A stretch of 64,000 nucleotides of DNA from HGM04593 sp964458275 (GTDB taxonomy: Bacteria; Bacteroidota; Bacteroidia; Bacteroidales; Bacteroidaceae), in NCBI GenBank assembly GCA_964458275.1, contig CAYWIE010000005.1:1-64000 (forward strand). The letters are read 5' to 3'. Positions within the stretch are counted from its first letter, which is position 1. The number at the start of each line of letters is the position of its first letter. A program made the translations under genes and the position numbers. Shown in pieces: positions 55,068-63,761 of the stretch. The notes beneath the pieces are model-generated. The model saw only the letters and a program-made list of their open reading frames with translations. It was not told the origin of the DNA and searched no databases.

Positions 55068-55076
55068 GCAAAAATA
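55068..55076 (-). promoter_or_regulatory. -7 box for the rsmD operon
   Basis: TATTTTTGC on the minus strand, about 34 bp before the first start codon. Confidence 0.55.
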
Positions 55077-55127
55077 AGACAAAAAAACGGAATAGCCGTT
55101 TTATTGTGCAAATTTTATTAAATAAAA

Positions 55128-56558
55128 GTGATAAATAAATATTTAGCTTCGCAAATTAAGGCAAATTTTCCTTTCAATCCAACAGTTGAGCAGGATATTT
55201 CGATAGAAAAATTGTCAGAATTTATTTTTTCGCATGACAGGCGTGCTGTTTTTGTGCTTTGCGGTTATGCGGGTACGGGAAAGACCACTCTTGTGTCGGC
55301 TCTTGTGCGCACGCTTGCCGAGCTGCAACGCAAGTGTGTGTTGCTTGCACCGACCGGCAGAGCTGCAAAGGTTTTTGCATCTTATTCCGAAAAAGGGGCA
55401 TTCACCATACACAAATGGATTTACAGGCAAAAGTCGATTGTTGACAACAGCAGCTTCACCTTGTCCGAAAATCTCTCAAAGAACACTCTTTTCATCGTCG
55501 ACGAGGCTTCGATGATTGCCAACAGTGGAATGTCGGGGTTCGGTTCGGGCGCATTGCTCGACGACCTTGTGGAGTTTGTCTACTCCGGCGATGGCTGCCG
55601 CCTGCTGTTGCTTGGCGACACCGCCCAGCTGCCTCCCGTTGGCGAGGAACTCTCCCCTGCCCTGTCTGCCGACTATCTGCGCAGCATGTACTTGAGCGTT
55701 ACGCAGATGGAACTCACGCAGGTGATGCGTCAGAGCGAGGATTCGGGCATTCTCTCCAATGCCACCATGCTGAGAAAGATTATATCACGCGGCGAAACGA
55801 ACCATCTTCCGGATATTAAGCTGAAAGGGTTCCCCGACATCTGCGTCGTCACGGGAGAGAACCTCATAGAGAGCATAGAGACGGAATTCGGCAATGTGGG
55901 GATAGAAGAGACCATAATCCTTTGCCGCTCAAACAAAAGGGCGAACATCTACAACGAAGGCATCCGCAGGCGCATCCTCTACCGCGAGGAGAGGCTCAAC
56001 AGGGGCGACCTGCTGATGATTGTCAAAAACAATTACTATTGGCGCGAACAGCTTGGAAAAACCGACAAGCAGTTTCTCGAAAAGATAGATTTTGTTGCCA
56101 ACGGCGACATCGCCGAAATCATACGCGTTGGAGGAAGCGAGGAAATGTATGGTTTTCAGTTTGCCGATGTTACTCTCTCTTTCCCAGATTATGACTGCGA
56201 GATGGAGGTAAAAATCATTCTCGACACGCTGACGAGCGAATCGCCGTCGCTTACCCGCGAGGAGAACGAGCGGCTCTTCAATGCAGTGTGGGAGGATTAT
56301 GACGAGATACGAAGCAAGCGCAAACGTATGGAGCGGCTGCGCGAGGACCCTTACTACAATGCCATGCAGGTGAAGTACGGCTATGCCGTTACATGCCACA
56401 AGGCGCAGGGCGGCCAGTGGAAGAGTGTATTCCTCGACCAGGGTTTTATTGCACCCGATGGCATAAGCACCGATTATTACCGCTGGCTTTACACTGCTTT
56501 TACAAGAGCGACGGAGAGGCTCTACCTTGTCAATTGGCCCGTGAAGTACAGCGACTGA
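55128..56558 (+). CDS. RecD-like ATP-dependent DNA helicase
   Basis: A 476-residue superfamily 1B helicase. The Walker A is VLCGYAGTGKTTLVSALV, the Walker B is FIVDEASMI, and later motifs include LLLGDTAQLPPVG, TQVMRQSEDSG, and the UvrD-C-like block YAVTCHKAQGGQWKSVFLD near the C-terminus. It lacks the N-terminal extension of RecD2. The start is the GTG at 55128; the first 20 residues are otherwise continuous, and no ATG is better placed. Probably helps DNA repair or recombination. Confidence 0.88.
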   Translation: MINKYLASQIKANFPFNPTVEQDISIEKLSEFIFSHDRRAVFVLCGYAGTGKTTLVSALVRTLAELQRKCVLLAPTGRAAKVFASYSEKGAFTIHKWIYRQKSIVDNSSFTLSENLSKNTLFIVDEASMIANSGMSGFGSGALLDDLVEFVYSGDGCRLLLLGDTAQLPPVGEELSPALSADYLRSMYLSVTQMELTQVMRQSEDSGILSNATMLRKIISRGETNHLPDIKLKGFPDICVVTGENLIESIETEFGNVGIEETIILCRSNKRANIYNEGIRRRILYREERLNRGDLLMIVKNNYYWREQLGKTDKQFLEKIDFVANGDIAEIIRVGGSEEMYGFQFADVTLSFPDYDCEMEVKIILDTLTSESPSLTREENERLFNAVWEDYDEIRSKRKRMERLREDPYYNAMQVKYGYAVTCHKAQGGQWKSVFLDQGFIAPDGISTDYYRWLYTAFTRATERLYLVNWPVKYSD

Positions 56559-56583
56559 CTTATTAAGAGAAACCCAAATGTAC

Positions 56584-56655
56584 AATTTTATTTACCGGCA
56601 ATAAATAAAACCACCTAATTTTATTTGTCGCCAATAAATAAATCTATATATTTGC
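56584..56655 (+). promoter_or_regulatory. Two operator-like repeats and promoter before the DUF4143 ATPase
   Basis: Two dyads (AATTTTATTT-6 nt-AATAAATAAA) at 56584-56610 and 56617-56642 are 33 bp apart. The second touches the promoter, whose -7 box is TATATTTGC at 56647-56655. The spacing of about three helical turns suits cooperative binding of a repressor. Confidence 0.55.
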
Positions 56656-56682
56656 ATCATCAATATGTTTAATATATAGTAT

Positions 56683-57945
56683 ATGAACAAGGATGTTTTC
56701 AAAACATTAATAGTTGAAGGACAAGAGGAACTGCAGGAGGTAGAACTTTATCATCGACCGTTTGAATTTGAAAAACAAGGACGATATGTACTGGTAGGCA
56801 TAAGGCAGGCCGGAAAATCATATCTGCTGTACCAACGAGCCAAGCAATTGATGGCTCAAGGACACAGCTCAAAGGAATTGGTATATATCAATTTTGACGA
56901 TGAGCGTCTGTTGGGAATGACTGCCGATGATTTTGACTTGATACTTCAGGCCTATAGCAACATGTATCCCGACAAACCGGTATTATTCTTCGACGAAATA
57001 CAGAATATCGATGGTTGGGAGCATTTTGCCCGCAGATTGGCAAATCAGAGATACATGGTCTATATTACAGGCAGCAACGCCAGAATGCTGAGCCGGGATA
57101 TTGCCACCACACTCGGTGCACGCTTTTTCGACGAGAAAGTATACCCTTATTCTTTCCGTGAATATATAGAGGCACAAGGCATAGTGCTTGGCAAGGAATG
57201 GATGTATGGCAAACAGAAAAGCATGGTGCAGCGAATGATGCACGACTATTTCCGTTGGGGTGGATTTCCCGAACTGCTTATGTACCGCAACAAACGACAT
57301 TGGCTGAACGGATTATACGAAAAGATTATATTGGGCGATGTAATACAACGCAACGGCGTAAAGAACGAACAGGCACTGCGACTTGCCATAAAACGCCTTG
57401 CCGAAAATGTGAAGCAACCTACTGCGTATAACCGACTCGCCAACATGGTGAAGAGCACCGGAATTTCTACCAACACCGCCTCTATCATCGATTATGTAAG
57501 ATATGTCAAAGAGGCGTGCGTACTTTTTACTTTAGACAACTATGCTTCTAAATTTGTAGAAAAAGAGACAATAAAGAAGCACTACTTTACCGACAACGGA
57601 CTATTGAGCATATTCCTCACCGAACAGGAAACCTCATTATTGGAGAACTTGTGCGCCATTACCTTGTACAAGAGATATGCCGATACAGATTCGCCACGGC
57701 TCTATTTTTACAACAAGAACATTGAAGTGGACTTTTATATCCCCGAAGAAAACTATGCCATACAGGCTGCATACAGCCTGAGCGACCAAGAGACACGCAA
57801 GCGTGAAGTCGCAGCACTTGTCGCCTTGCACAAAATACACCCGCTTAATAAAGCCCGCATCATCACTTATGACGAAGAGGAGACAATCGAAGCAAACGGA
57901 CTGACGATAGAAGCAACACCTATATGGAAATGGCTGCTTGAATAG
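56683..57945 (+). CDS. AAA ATPase with DUF4143 domain
   Basis: A 420-residue protein of the AAA_14/DUF4143 group. Walker A is GIRQAGKSYLL (about 39-49), Walker B is PVLFFDEIQNIDGWE, and sensor-1-like YITGSNARML follows. The C-terminal third is DUF4143, with a VDFYIPEENY block reminiscent of PD-(D/E)xK nuclease folds. Such genes are accessory and often occur in many copies per genome; biological role unknown. It has its own promoter with operator-like repeats. Confidence 0.88.
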   Translation: MNKDVFKTLIVEGQEELQEVELYHRPFEFEKQGRYVLVGIRQAGKSYLLYQRAKQLMAQGHSSKELVYINFDDERLLGMTADDFDLILQAYSNMYPDKPVLFFDEIQNIDGWEHFARRLANQRYMVYITGSNARMLSRDIATTLGARFFDEKVYPYSFREYIEAQGIVLGKEWMYGKQKSMVQRMMHDYFRWGGFPELLMYRNKRHWLNGLYEKIILGDVIQRNGVKNEQALRLAIKRLAENVKQPTAYNRLANMVKSTGISTNTASIIDYVRYVKEACVLFTLDNYASKFVEKETIKKHYFTDNGLLSIFLTEQETSLLENLCAITLYKRYADTDSPRLYFYNKNIEVDFYIPEENYAIQAAYSLSDQETRKREVAALVALHKIHPLNKARIITYDEEETIEANGLTIEATPIWKWLLE

Positions 57946-57972
57946 AATAAAAATTTTCGCAAAGTCATATAA

Positions 57973-58018
57973 GACATACTCTCCATCCTGTCCGCACGGA
58001 CAGGATGGAGAGTATGTC
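57973..58018. terminator. Strong hairpin between ATPase and S46 peptidase genes
   Basis: A perfect 22-bp stem (57973-57994 with 57997-58018; the real loop is probably 4-6 nt). No T-run follows on either strand, so termination is likely less complete than elsewhere in the window. Confidence 0.65.
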
Positions 58019-58055
58019 ATCCGACTATATCAGTCTTATCTGCAAAAAGTAAGAG

Positions 58056-60197
58056 TTACTTCACAATCTTCATCTCTTCGATGAGACGGTTGCAACCGCC
58101 GAATTTCTCTATCACAAAGAGCACATATCTGATGTCTACGTTTATACAGCGCTGCTTGTCGTTGTCGAAGTTGATGTCGCCGCTGAGCGATTCCCAGTTG
58201 CCGTCGAAGGCAAGACCTATAAGTTCGCCCTTGGCATTGAGCACACCGCTGCCGCTGTTGCCACCGGTGATGTCATTGGTGGTGAGGAAGGCTACGGGCA
58301 TTTCTCCGTTGGGAAGTGCATAGTCGCCATAGTCTTTGCTTTCGTACAGTTCCTTAAGGCGTGCAGGCACAATGAACTCGCTGCTCTTGGGGTTCTCTTT
58401 CTCCATCACACCCTTGAGGGTTGTGTAGTGGTTGTATGTTACACCGTCTTTGGGCTGGTAGGGCTTCACGCTGCCGTAGGTGAGACGCATTGTGCTGTTG
58501 GCGTCGGGAGCCATAGGAGCACCGTTTGCCTTCTCCATCAAGCCCTTGAGATAGGTCTTGTGAAGAGGGTTGATTCTTTTGGCAAACTCGCTGTTCTTCT
58601 TCGAAAGCTCGCGCTGGCTAGACAATATTGCAGAGCGAAGCTTGCAAGCGGGATCGTTCTCAAATTTCTTCAGAGTGGGCTTTTTGAGGAATTTCTTCAG
58701 GTTCTTCTCGTTGGAAAGGATGGAGTTGTCATACACCTCGTCGATATACTTTTCGAGTTTGCCCTTGTATTTTTTATCCACCTCGTTGAGATAGCTGTTG
58801 CGTTCCTCAGGCTTTGTAAGTTCGAAATAGAGAGGAAGCACCTCTTTGGCTATGCGACGGTCGATGTCGTGAATGTAGTCGCGGTTGTGCAGCCATGAGT
58901 AGTATGATTGCATCTGTTCGCCAATCTTTTCGGGAGTGTCGAACATCTTCTTGTTGCCATCGTAAATGTTGCGCGCAAAGAATTCCACATTTCCGATAAG
59001 TTCGCTTGTGAGCGTTGTGAGGTACTGCGTGCGGTTCATCTCTCTTACACAAGCATTTATCTGTTCTACCACATTGGCATAGTCGGCATTGCCGATGCTT
59101 TTTGCCCATGCTTTGAAATCTGCCTCCTCCTGCAACTTTGTCTCAAGCACCTTGTTGTCGATGATGGCTTTGTTCATGCCTATCGAGTTTTTCCAATAGT
59201 TGCTGATGCGGGCGAGCTTGCTTGCATATTTTATTGAAATGTCTTCGCTCTTTTCCATCTCCTCGCGGATGACCTTCAGGCTCAGGTCGCGCATGGCGAT
59301 TCTCGGCTCGTTCTTGTGGTACATGCGCTGCTCAACCTCTTCGGCTGTGAGGTAACGGGATGTGGAACCGGGGAAGCCCATTATCATGGCAAAGTCGCCC
59401 TGCTCGGCACCGGCGATTGAGATGTTGAGATGCTTGGGTGTTTTCAGAGGCACATTATCCTTGCTATATGCGGCAGGATTGCCATCCTTGTCGCCATAGA
59501 TGCGGAAGACGGAGAAGTCGCCTGTGTGACGGGGCCACATCCAGTTGTCTGTTTCGCCACCAAACTTGCCTATGGCAAAAGGAGGTGTACCCACAAGGCG
59601 CACGTCGGTGTAACGTTTGTAGTACACAAGATAGTATTTGTTTGCCTCGAAATAGGAAAGCAGCTGAGGATACATATATTTCTTGCCCTCGATATTGTCA
59701 GCGTCGAAAAGCTCCTTGCCTATTTTGGCAAGTTCGGAGCGGTTGAACGACTGCTCTTCTGTTATCTTGCCGCTCTTCACACGTGAATTTATCTCGTCGG
59801 TAACATCGGTTATTTTCACCACGAAGGTAAAGCCAATGTTTTCGCAAGGCAGCTCCTCTTCGTAGCTTTTGCTCCAGAATCCGTTGTGCAGATAGTTGTG
59901 CTCCACCGTGCTCAACTGCTGTATGAAGCTGAAACCGCAGTGGTGGTTTGTCAGTACAAGACCGTTGGGCGACACCACCTCACCGGTACAGCCGCCACCG
60001 AAAATTCCGATAGCATCCTTAATCGATGGTGCACCGGGAGAATATATTTCGTCGACGCTCAGTTGAAGACCTAATTTGCGCATCTGGTCTTCGAGGTTCT
60101 GTTGACGCATAAGCTGCAGGAGCCACATTCCTTTGTCGGCTCGCAGTTGGGGCATGGCAAGAAGTGCCACGACAATTGTAAGGAGTAGTTTTTTCAT
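58056..60197 (-). CDS. dpp7: S46 family dipeptidyl peptidase (DPP7-type)
   Basis: A 713-residue exported serine peptidase that removes dipeptides from peptide N-termini in the periplasm. Signal peptide 1-20. The chymotrypsin-type triad is His85 (VLTNHHCGFS), Asp in GETDNWMWPRHTGDF, and Ser648 in GGNSGSGV (usually GNSGSP). The residue 18 positions after the Ser is Gly666 (LAFDGNWE); in characterised enzymes Gly here marks DPP7 (hydrophobic P1) and Arg marks DPP11 (acidic P1). DPP7-type specificity is inferred from that one residue. Starts 30 bp after the uracil-DNA glycosylase-like gene. Confidence 0.9.
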   Translation of the reverse strand: MKKLLLTIVVALLAMPQLRADKGMWLLQLMRQQNLEDQMRKLGLQLSVDEIYSPGAPSIKDAIGIFGGGCTGEVVSPNGLVLTNHHCGFSFIQQLSTVEHNYLHNGFWSKSYEEELPCENIGFTFVVKITDVTDEINSRVKSGKITEEQSFNRSELAKIGKELFDADNIEGKKYMYPQLLSYFEANKYYLVYYKRYTDVRLVGTPPFAIGKFGGETDNWMWPRHTGDFSVFRIYGDKDGNPAAYSKDNVPLKTPKHLNISIAGAEQGDFAMIMGFPGSTSRYLTAEEVEQRMYHKNEPRIAMRDLSLKVIREEMEKSEDISIKYASKLARISNYWKNSIGMNKAIIDNKVLETKLQEEADFKAWAKSIGNADYANVVEQINACVREMNRTQYLTTLTSELIGNVEFFARNIYDGNKKMFDTPEKIGEQMQSYYSWLHNRDYIHDIDRRIAKEVLPLYFELTKPEERNSYLNEVDKKYKGKLEKYIDEVYDNSILSNEKNLKKFLKKPTLKKFENDPACKLRSAILSSQRELSKKNSEFAKRINPLHKTYLKGLMEKANGAPMAPDANSTMRLTYGSVKPYQPKDGVTYNHYTTLKGVMEKENPKSSEFIVPARLKELYESKDYGDYALPNGEMPVAFLTTNDITGGNSGSGVLNAKGELIGLAFDGNWESLSGDINFDNDKQRCINVDIRYVLFVIEKFGGCNRLIEEMKIVK

Positions 60198-60227
60198 TTG
60201 TTATATCATGTTTTTTGTTTTTCTTCG

Positions 60228-60818
60228 CTAAGATATATAAAATTGTTCATATTCGAACATTTTGCGATAGTATTCCGCCTTTTTGTCAAGTGCCAACGGA
60301 TAGGCTCTCGACGAGGAGGGCATGCGCCAGAAGTTCAGTGTGCGTCCGCCGGCAAGAGAGATTGTCTCCATGCCTCCTACCGGAGGTTCCTTGCATCCGA
60401 ATGTCTTCGTTATGACATCGGTGGCCTTCTGCCCGGTTGTTACAATGGCGCGGCATTCGGGTATCTGCTCCAACAAGACACAAAGGTCGGTTGGGGTTAC
60501 TATCTCAAGATATTTGTCCGAAGCGTTGTCCTTCAGACGGCGGACCTCGCATGCTGTATCGTAAAGGGCAATTCCGCGCTCCGAGCAGAATTGCGTTACC
60601 GTCTCCTTGTCGAACCGTTTTTCGCCTTTAACCTCGAAGTGCTGCCTGTTGCCATAGAATACAATGCCCATGATTCGCCACATGTCGTTTATCCAATTAG
60701 GATAGAAGAATCGCATCGACCATTTCTCCTCTTTGGGTGGGAAACTGCCGAGCATAAGTATTCTTGCTCCTGCGGGCAAGAATGGTTGCAAAGGGTGCTT
60801 TTCGGTGGGTACTGACAT
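60228..60818 (-). CDS. Uracil-DNA glycosylase family protein (mismatch-specific type)
   Basis: A 196-residue protein of the UDG superfamily, the group that includes G:T/U mismatch glycosylases. Motif 1 is ILMLGSFPP and motif 2 lies near SSSRAYPL. A longer frame would start at a TTG at 60842, but that lies inside the terminator of the gene upstream, so the ATG at 60818 (MSVPTEKHPL) is chosen. Probably a DNA-repair enzyme; the strict catalytic residues differ among families and I cannot assign the class. Same strand as the S46 gene, 30 bp before it. Confidence 0.78.
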   Translation of the reverse strand: MSVPTEKHPLQPFLPAGARILMLGSFPPKEEKWSMRFFYPNWINDMWRIMGIVFYGNRQHFEVKGEKRFDKETVTQFCSERGIALYDTACEVRRLKDNASDKYLEIVTPTDLCVLLEQIPECRAIVTTGQKATDVITKTFGCKEPPVGGMETISLAGGRTLNFWRMPSSSRAYPLALDKKAEYYRKMFEYEQFYIS

Positions 60819-60831
60819 TGGAGTTACTGTA

Positions 60832-60866
60832 AAAAGAGGCAACCTTGCAGTAAGATTGCCTCTTTT
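60832..60866 (-). terminator. Terminator of the yidC-unknown operon
   Basis: An 11-bp stem (60832-60842 with 60856-60866) followed on the minus strand by TTTTT. Confidence 0.75.
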
Positions 60867-60877
60867 GTCTTTTTATT

Positions 60878-61510
60878 TTACTTTGTCTCTTCAGGGTTGC
60901 CTTTGGGACGCGGTTCTTTCTTTGCCAATGTTACAATCTTGTAGACATACTGTGTCATCCATTCGGCAGAGTAGCCCAAACGCTCTTTCTGCTGGCGGAT
61001 GGCATAGACTGTCTTGAATGTCGCCTCGTCTTTCCAATTGTTCTTTGTAAGGATGTCGTTTATCACCTTTTCTGTCATGCTGTACAGCAGTTTATGGAAC
61101 ACGCCGGGGATGCGGAACTTCCACTGCATGAGGTTGCTGACAAGCATCATAAGGTCGTTGTTGAAGCCTTGAAATGCGAAAAGATATGTTCTGACATCGT
61201 TCACGGTCTTGCAGTTGCGCTTGATTGACTGGTCTATCTCCTTGAAGAATTTGTCGTTCATTCCGTAGAGCTGTTCAAGCATTTTTTTGCATTTGCTGCG
61301 CTCTGCCACACCCAGTTTGTTGTTCTGGGTGGCAACCTTAAGGGTGCGCTTGAATGTTGCAAGGTCGGGCAACATACCTATGTTTGTAATTCCGAGGTTG
61401 GCAGCAAGCACCGATTGGTAGTATACTCTGATGAGTGTCATGAAGTCTTCCATGCCTCCAACCTTTTCGGCCGGCTGCTGTTTTTTCTTGAAAAAATCGA
61501 ATAAACCCAT
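60878..61510 (-). CDS. Conserved protein of unknown function downstream of yidC
   Basis: A 210-residue, mostly helical, soluble protein starting MGLFDFFKKK and rich in Lys, Leu and Met. No signal peptide, membrane segment or catalytic motif. It starts 17 bp after yidC on the same strand and has its own downstream terminator, so it is cotranscribed with the membrane protein insertase. I do not recognise the family and assign no function; the MGLFDFFKKK start is common in small proteins associated with membrane or scaffold functions. Confidence 0.7.
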   Translation of the reverse strand: MGLFDFFKKKQQPAEKVGGMEDFMTLIRVYYQSVLAANLGITNIGMLPDLATFKRTLKVATQNNKLGVAERSKCKKMLEQLYGMNDKFFKEIDQSIKRNCKTVNDVRTYLFAFQGFNNDLMMLVSNLMQWKFRIPGVFHKLLYSMTEKVINDILTKNNWKDEATFKTVYAIRQQKERLGYSAEWMTQYVYKIVTLAKKEPRPKGNPEETK

Positions 61511-61527
61511 GATTTATAAATATTTGA

Positions 61528-63456
61528 TTATCTTTTGTTATTTTTCTTCAGTTCTTCGTTGCGACGCTCAAGTTCCTTCTGCATTGCTTCGAGGTTTGCC
61601 ATGAAGTTTGTACGCTTGGCGGGGTTGTTCTTGTTCTTCTCATAATATGCTTCCATCTTTTTGAGAAGTTCGTTCTCATCGACTTTGTAGTGCAGGTATA
61701 TGAAAATTCCTACGCTGATGAGTGTAGAGAGGAAGTAGTAATAGTTGAGTCCTGCCGAGTAGTCGTTGAAGATGAAGAAGAACACGACGGGCATCAGATA
61801 CATCATCCAGCGCATTATCTTCATCTGCTGCATCTGTTCGGGTGAACCGCCCATATTGGGCTGCATCTTCGATGTGTAGTAGGTGTTTGCTATTTGCACA
61901 AGGCAGAAGAGCAGACAGAAGAGGCTTATGTGGTTGCCGATGGGCCAGATTGATGTTCCCCAGCTTATCACGTCGTCATATGTAGAGAGGTCGTTTGCCC
62001 AAAGGAAGCTTTGCTGACGCAATTCGATGGCGTTGGGCACAAAGTTGAACATTGCAATGAAGATGGGCATCTGTATGAGCATAGGCAGACAACCGCCCAT
62101 AGGGCTTGCACCGTATTTGCTGTAGAGCATCGTTATCTCTTGCTGCTTCTTCATCGCATCCTCCTGTTTGGGATATTTTGCGTTTATCTCGTCGATATAT
62201 GGCTTCAGGGCACGCATTTTTGCCGACGAAACGTATGATTTCAGAGTGAAAGGATAAACTATTGCCTTTACTATAAGGGTGAGGAGCAACAGCACAAGTC
62301 CCATGCTCATTCCCCAGCTTGTGAGCCAGTCGAAGAGGTACATGATGAAGAATCGGTTTATCCAGCGTACAATGGGCCAGCCGAAGTAGATGAGTTTCTG
62401 CAACTGGAGGTCGTTGTCCTCGCCACCGATGAGAGTGTTGCTCTCCTTGAGGGTACTGAACTTGTTGGGACCGAAATAGAACGAAAAGTCGGTTGCAATT
62501 CTTCCGGACGGGTCGAAAGGAGCTGTCATGTCTGCCGAGCATACCTTGAGGAAGCCTTTGCCTTCGTGCAGAGTGTCAGATTCGAGAATCACGTTGTTGA
62601 ATTGCTCTTTTGACACCATGATACAAGAGAAGAACTGGTTCTTGAAAGCCACCCATGAGAGCGGTTCTTCGGGCTTTTCTGTTTCGTCGCCACGTTCGTT
62701 GAGGTGTTCTGTGTCCTCGCCTACAGGTTTGTAGGTAAGCGAAGTGTACTGCTGCTCAAAGGTGTAGCCTTTCTCCTGCTGGCGCAATATCTGTTCCCAC
62801 ACGATGTTTATCTGCTTGGCAGATGCCGAGAAGATGTTTTCTGTATTATGTGCCTCTATCGAGAGGTCTACCACATAACTGTCGGGGAGCAGACGATATA
62901 TGAAATCGATGTACTTATCGATGCGGAACGACAGACGCATTACGACTTTGTCGCTCGACACTTCAACGGGGGTGAAATAGAGCTTGCGTGTGTCGATATT
63001 CTCTTCTTTGCCGTCGATGGTGTAGTAGAGCTGGTTGAATATCTTATCGTCTGCACGACGGACATTGCGCACGGGGATATTGTCCTCTTCGCTGAAAAGT
63101 GTTACAGGATTGCCTTCCTGATTCATGTAGTCGGCAAGGGTTGCCGAGCAGATGCGTCCTCCGAGGGTTGAGATGCGCACACTCAGTTTTTCGTTGGAGA
63201 GAGTTACGAAACTCTCTTCGCCGTTGAGGGCGTTGAAAAGCACTGATGTGCTGTCCGAACTTTGCGCCTGCAATTCCTGAGCCTCTTTGAGGGCAAGGGC
63301 GCGTGCTTCGGCCTCTTGTTGCTGCATCACTGCTGTTATTGAATCCTGATAGCGCTTTTGTGCTTCGATCTGAGCCGGGTCGGGTTGATTGAAGTAGATG
63401 AATGTAAAAAGCACCAGACCTATGAGTCCGAATCCTATTAGGTTGTTTTTGTCCAT
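61528..63456 (-). CDS. yidC: Membrane protein insertase YidC
   Basis: A 642-residue inner-membrane insertase. It has an N-terminal helix (NLIGFGLIGLVLFTFIYF), a large periplasmic domain (about 60-350), and the five-helix conserved core near the C-terminus (MSMGLVLLLLTLIVKAIVYPF, GGCLPMLIQMPIFIAMF, with an Arg-containing hydrophilic groove), ending in a basic cytoplasmic tail. It inserts Sec-dependent and independent inner-membrane proteins. Promoter at 63503-63511. Confidence 0.95.
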   Translation of the reverse strand: MDKNNLIGFGLIGLVLFTFIYFNQPDPAQIEAQKRYQDSITAVMQQQEAEARALALKEAQELQAQSSDSTSVLFNALNGEESFVTLSNEKLSVRISTLGGRICSATLADYMNQEGNPVTLFSEEDNIPVRNVRRADDKIFNQLYYTIDGKEENIDTRKLYFTPVEVSSDKVVMRLSFRIDKYIDFIYRLLPDSYVVDLSIEAHNTENIFSASAKQINIVWEQILRQQEKGYTFEQQYTSLTYKPVGEDTEHLNERGDETEKPEEPLSWVAFKNQFFSCIMVSKEQFNNVILESDTLHEGKGFLKVCSADMTAPFDPSGRIATDFSFYFGPNKFSTLKESNTLIGGEDNDLQLQKLIYFGWPIVRWINRFFIMYLFDWLTSWGMSMGLVLLLLTLIVKAIVYPFTLKSYVSSAKMRALKPYIDEINAKYPKQEDAMKKQQEITMLYSKYGASPMGGCLPMLIQMPIFIAMFNFVPNAIELRQQSFLWANDLSTYDDVISWGTSIWPIGNHISLFCLLFCLVQIANTYYTSKMQPNMGGSPEQMQQMKIMRWMMYLMPVVFFFIFNDYSAGLNYYYFLSTLISVGIFIYLHYKVDENELLKKMEAYYEKNKNNPAKRTNFMANLEAMQKELERRNEELKKNNKR

Positions 63457-63502
63457 AATTTATTTGTAGGTTTTGTTTTATATCTGTTTTCGTAAGCAAG
63501 TT

Positions 63503-63511
63503 GCAAAGGTA
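63503..63511 (-). promoter_or_regulatory. -7 box for yidC
   Basis: TACCTTTGC on the minus strand, about 46 bp before the yidC ATG. Confidence 0.55.
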
Positions 63512-63602
63512 GGAAAAATTAAGCAATTAACGGCTTTCTAACGTAAATTTATTTGAAGCGTATTGCAAAATTACATAAAACTGTTTCTTTCGCATGATTT
63601 GT

Positions 63603-63690
63603 CTGCACGACTTTGGCAAGCCGAAGATAGACGGCGTCTCGGAAAACCCCAAACAAGTTTGGCTTTTCGCTCGGCTTGCACTATCTTTGC
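63603..63690 (+). repeat. Diverged dispersed copy of the 79-bp promoter-bearing repeat
   Basis: It preserves the order seen at 42.5 kb: CTGCACGACTTTGG, GCCGAAGATAGACGGC, CTCGG, an inner hairpin (63640-63669) and GCTCGGCTTGCACTATCTTTGC. The inner hairpin has different bases but keeps pairing. Confidence 0.75.
63658..63690 (+). promoter_or_regulatory. Promoter at the end of the dispersed repeat
   Basis: TTTG at 63658-63661 and TATCTTTGC at 63682-63690, 20 bp apart. Leader of about 70 nt to the ATG at 63762. Confidence 0.65.
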
Positions 63691-63761
63691 AAAAGAATAT
63701 TTGTGGAGGAGCGTTTTATTTTATTCCCTCCATTGCTTTACGAAACAGTCTCTATAATACT

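Larger units (their letters stand above)
63457..63761. other. 305-bp gene-free region with two promoters and a repeat copy
   Basis: Between the yidC start and the next gene. Contents: a minus-strand promoter for yidC (63503-63511), an A/T-rich stretch, then a diverged copy of the 42.5-kb repeat (63603-63690) ending in a plus-strand promoter. I see no RNA gene or short coding frame. Confidence 0.7.

Noticed and set aside
60819..60842. TTG start for the uracil-DNA glycosylase-like gene
   Set aside because: It lies within the arm of the preceding terminator; the ATG at 60818 is better placed.
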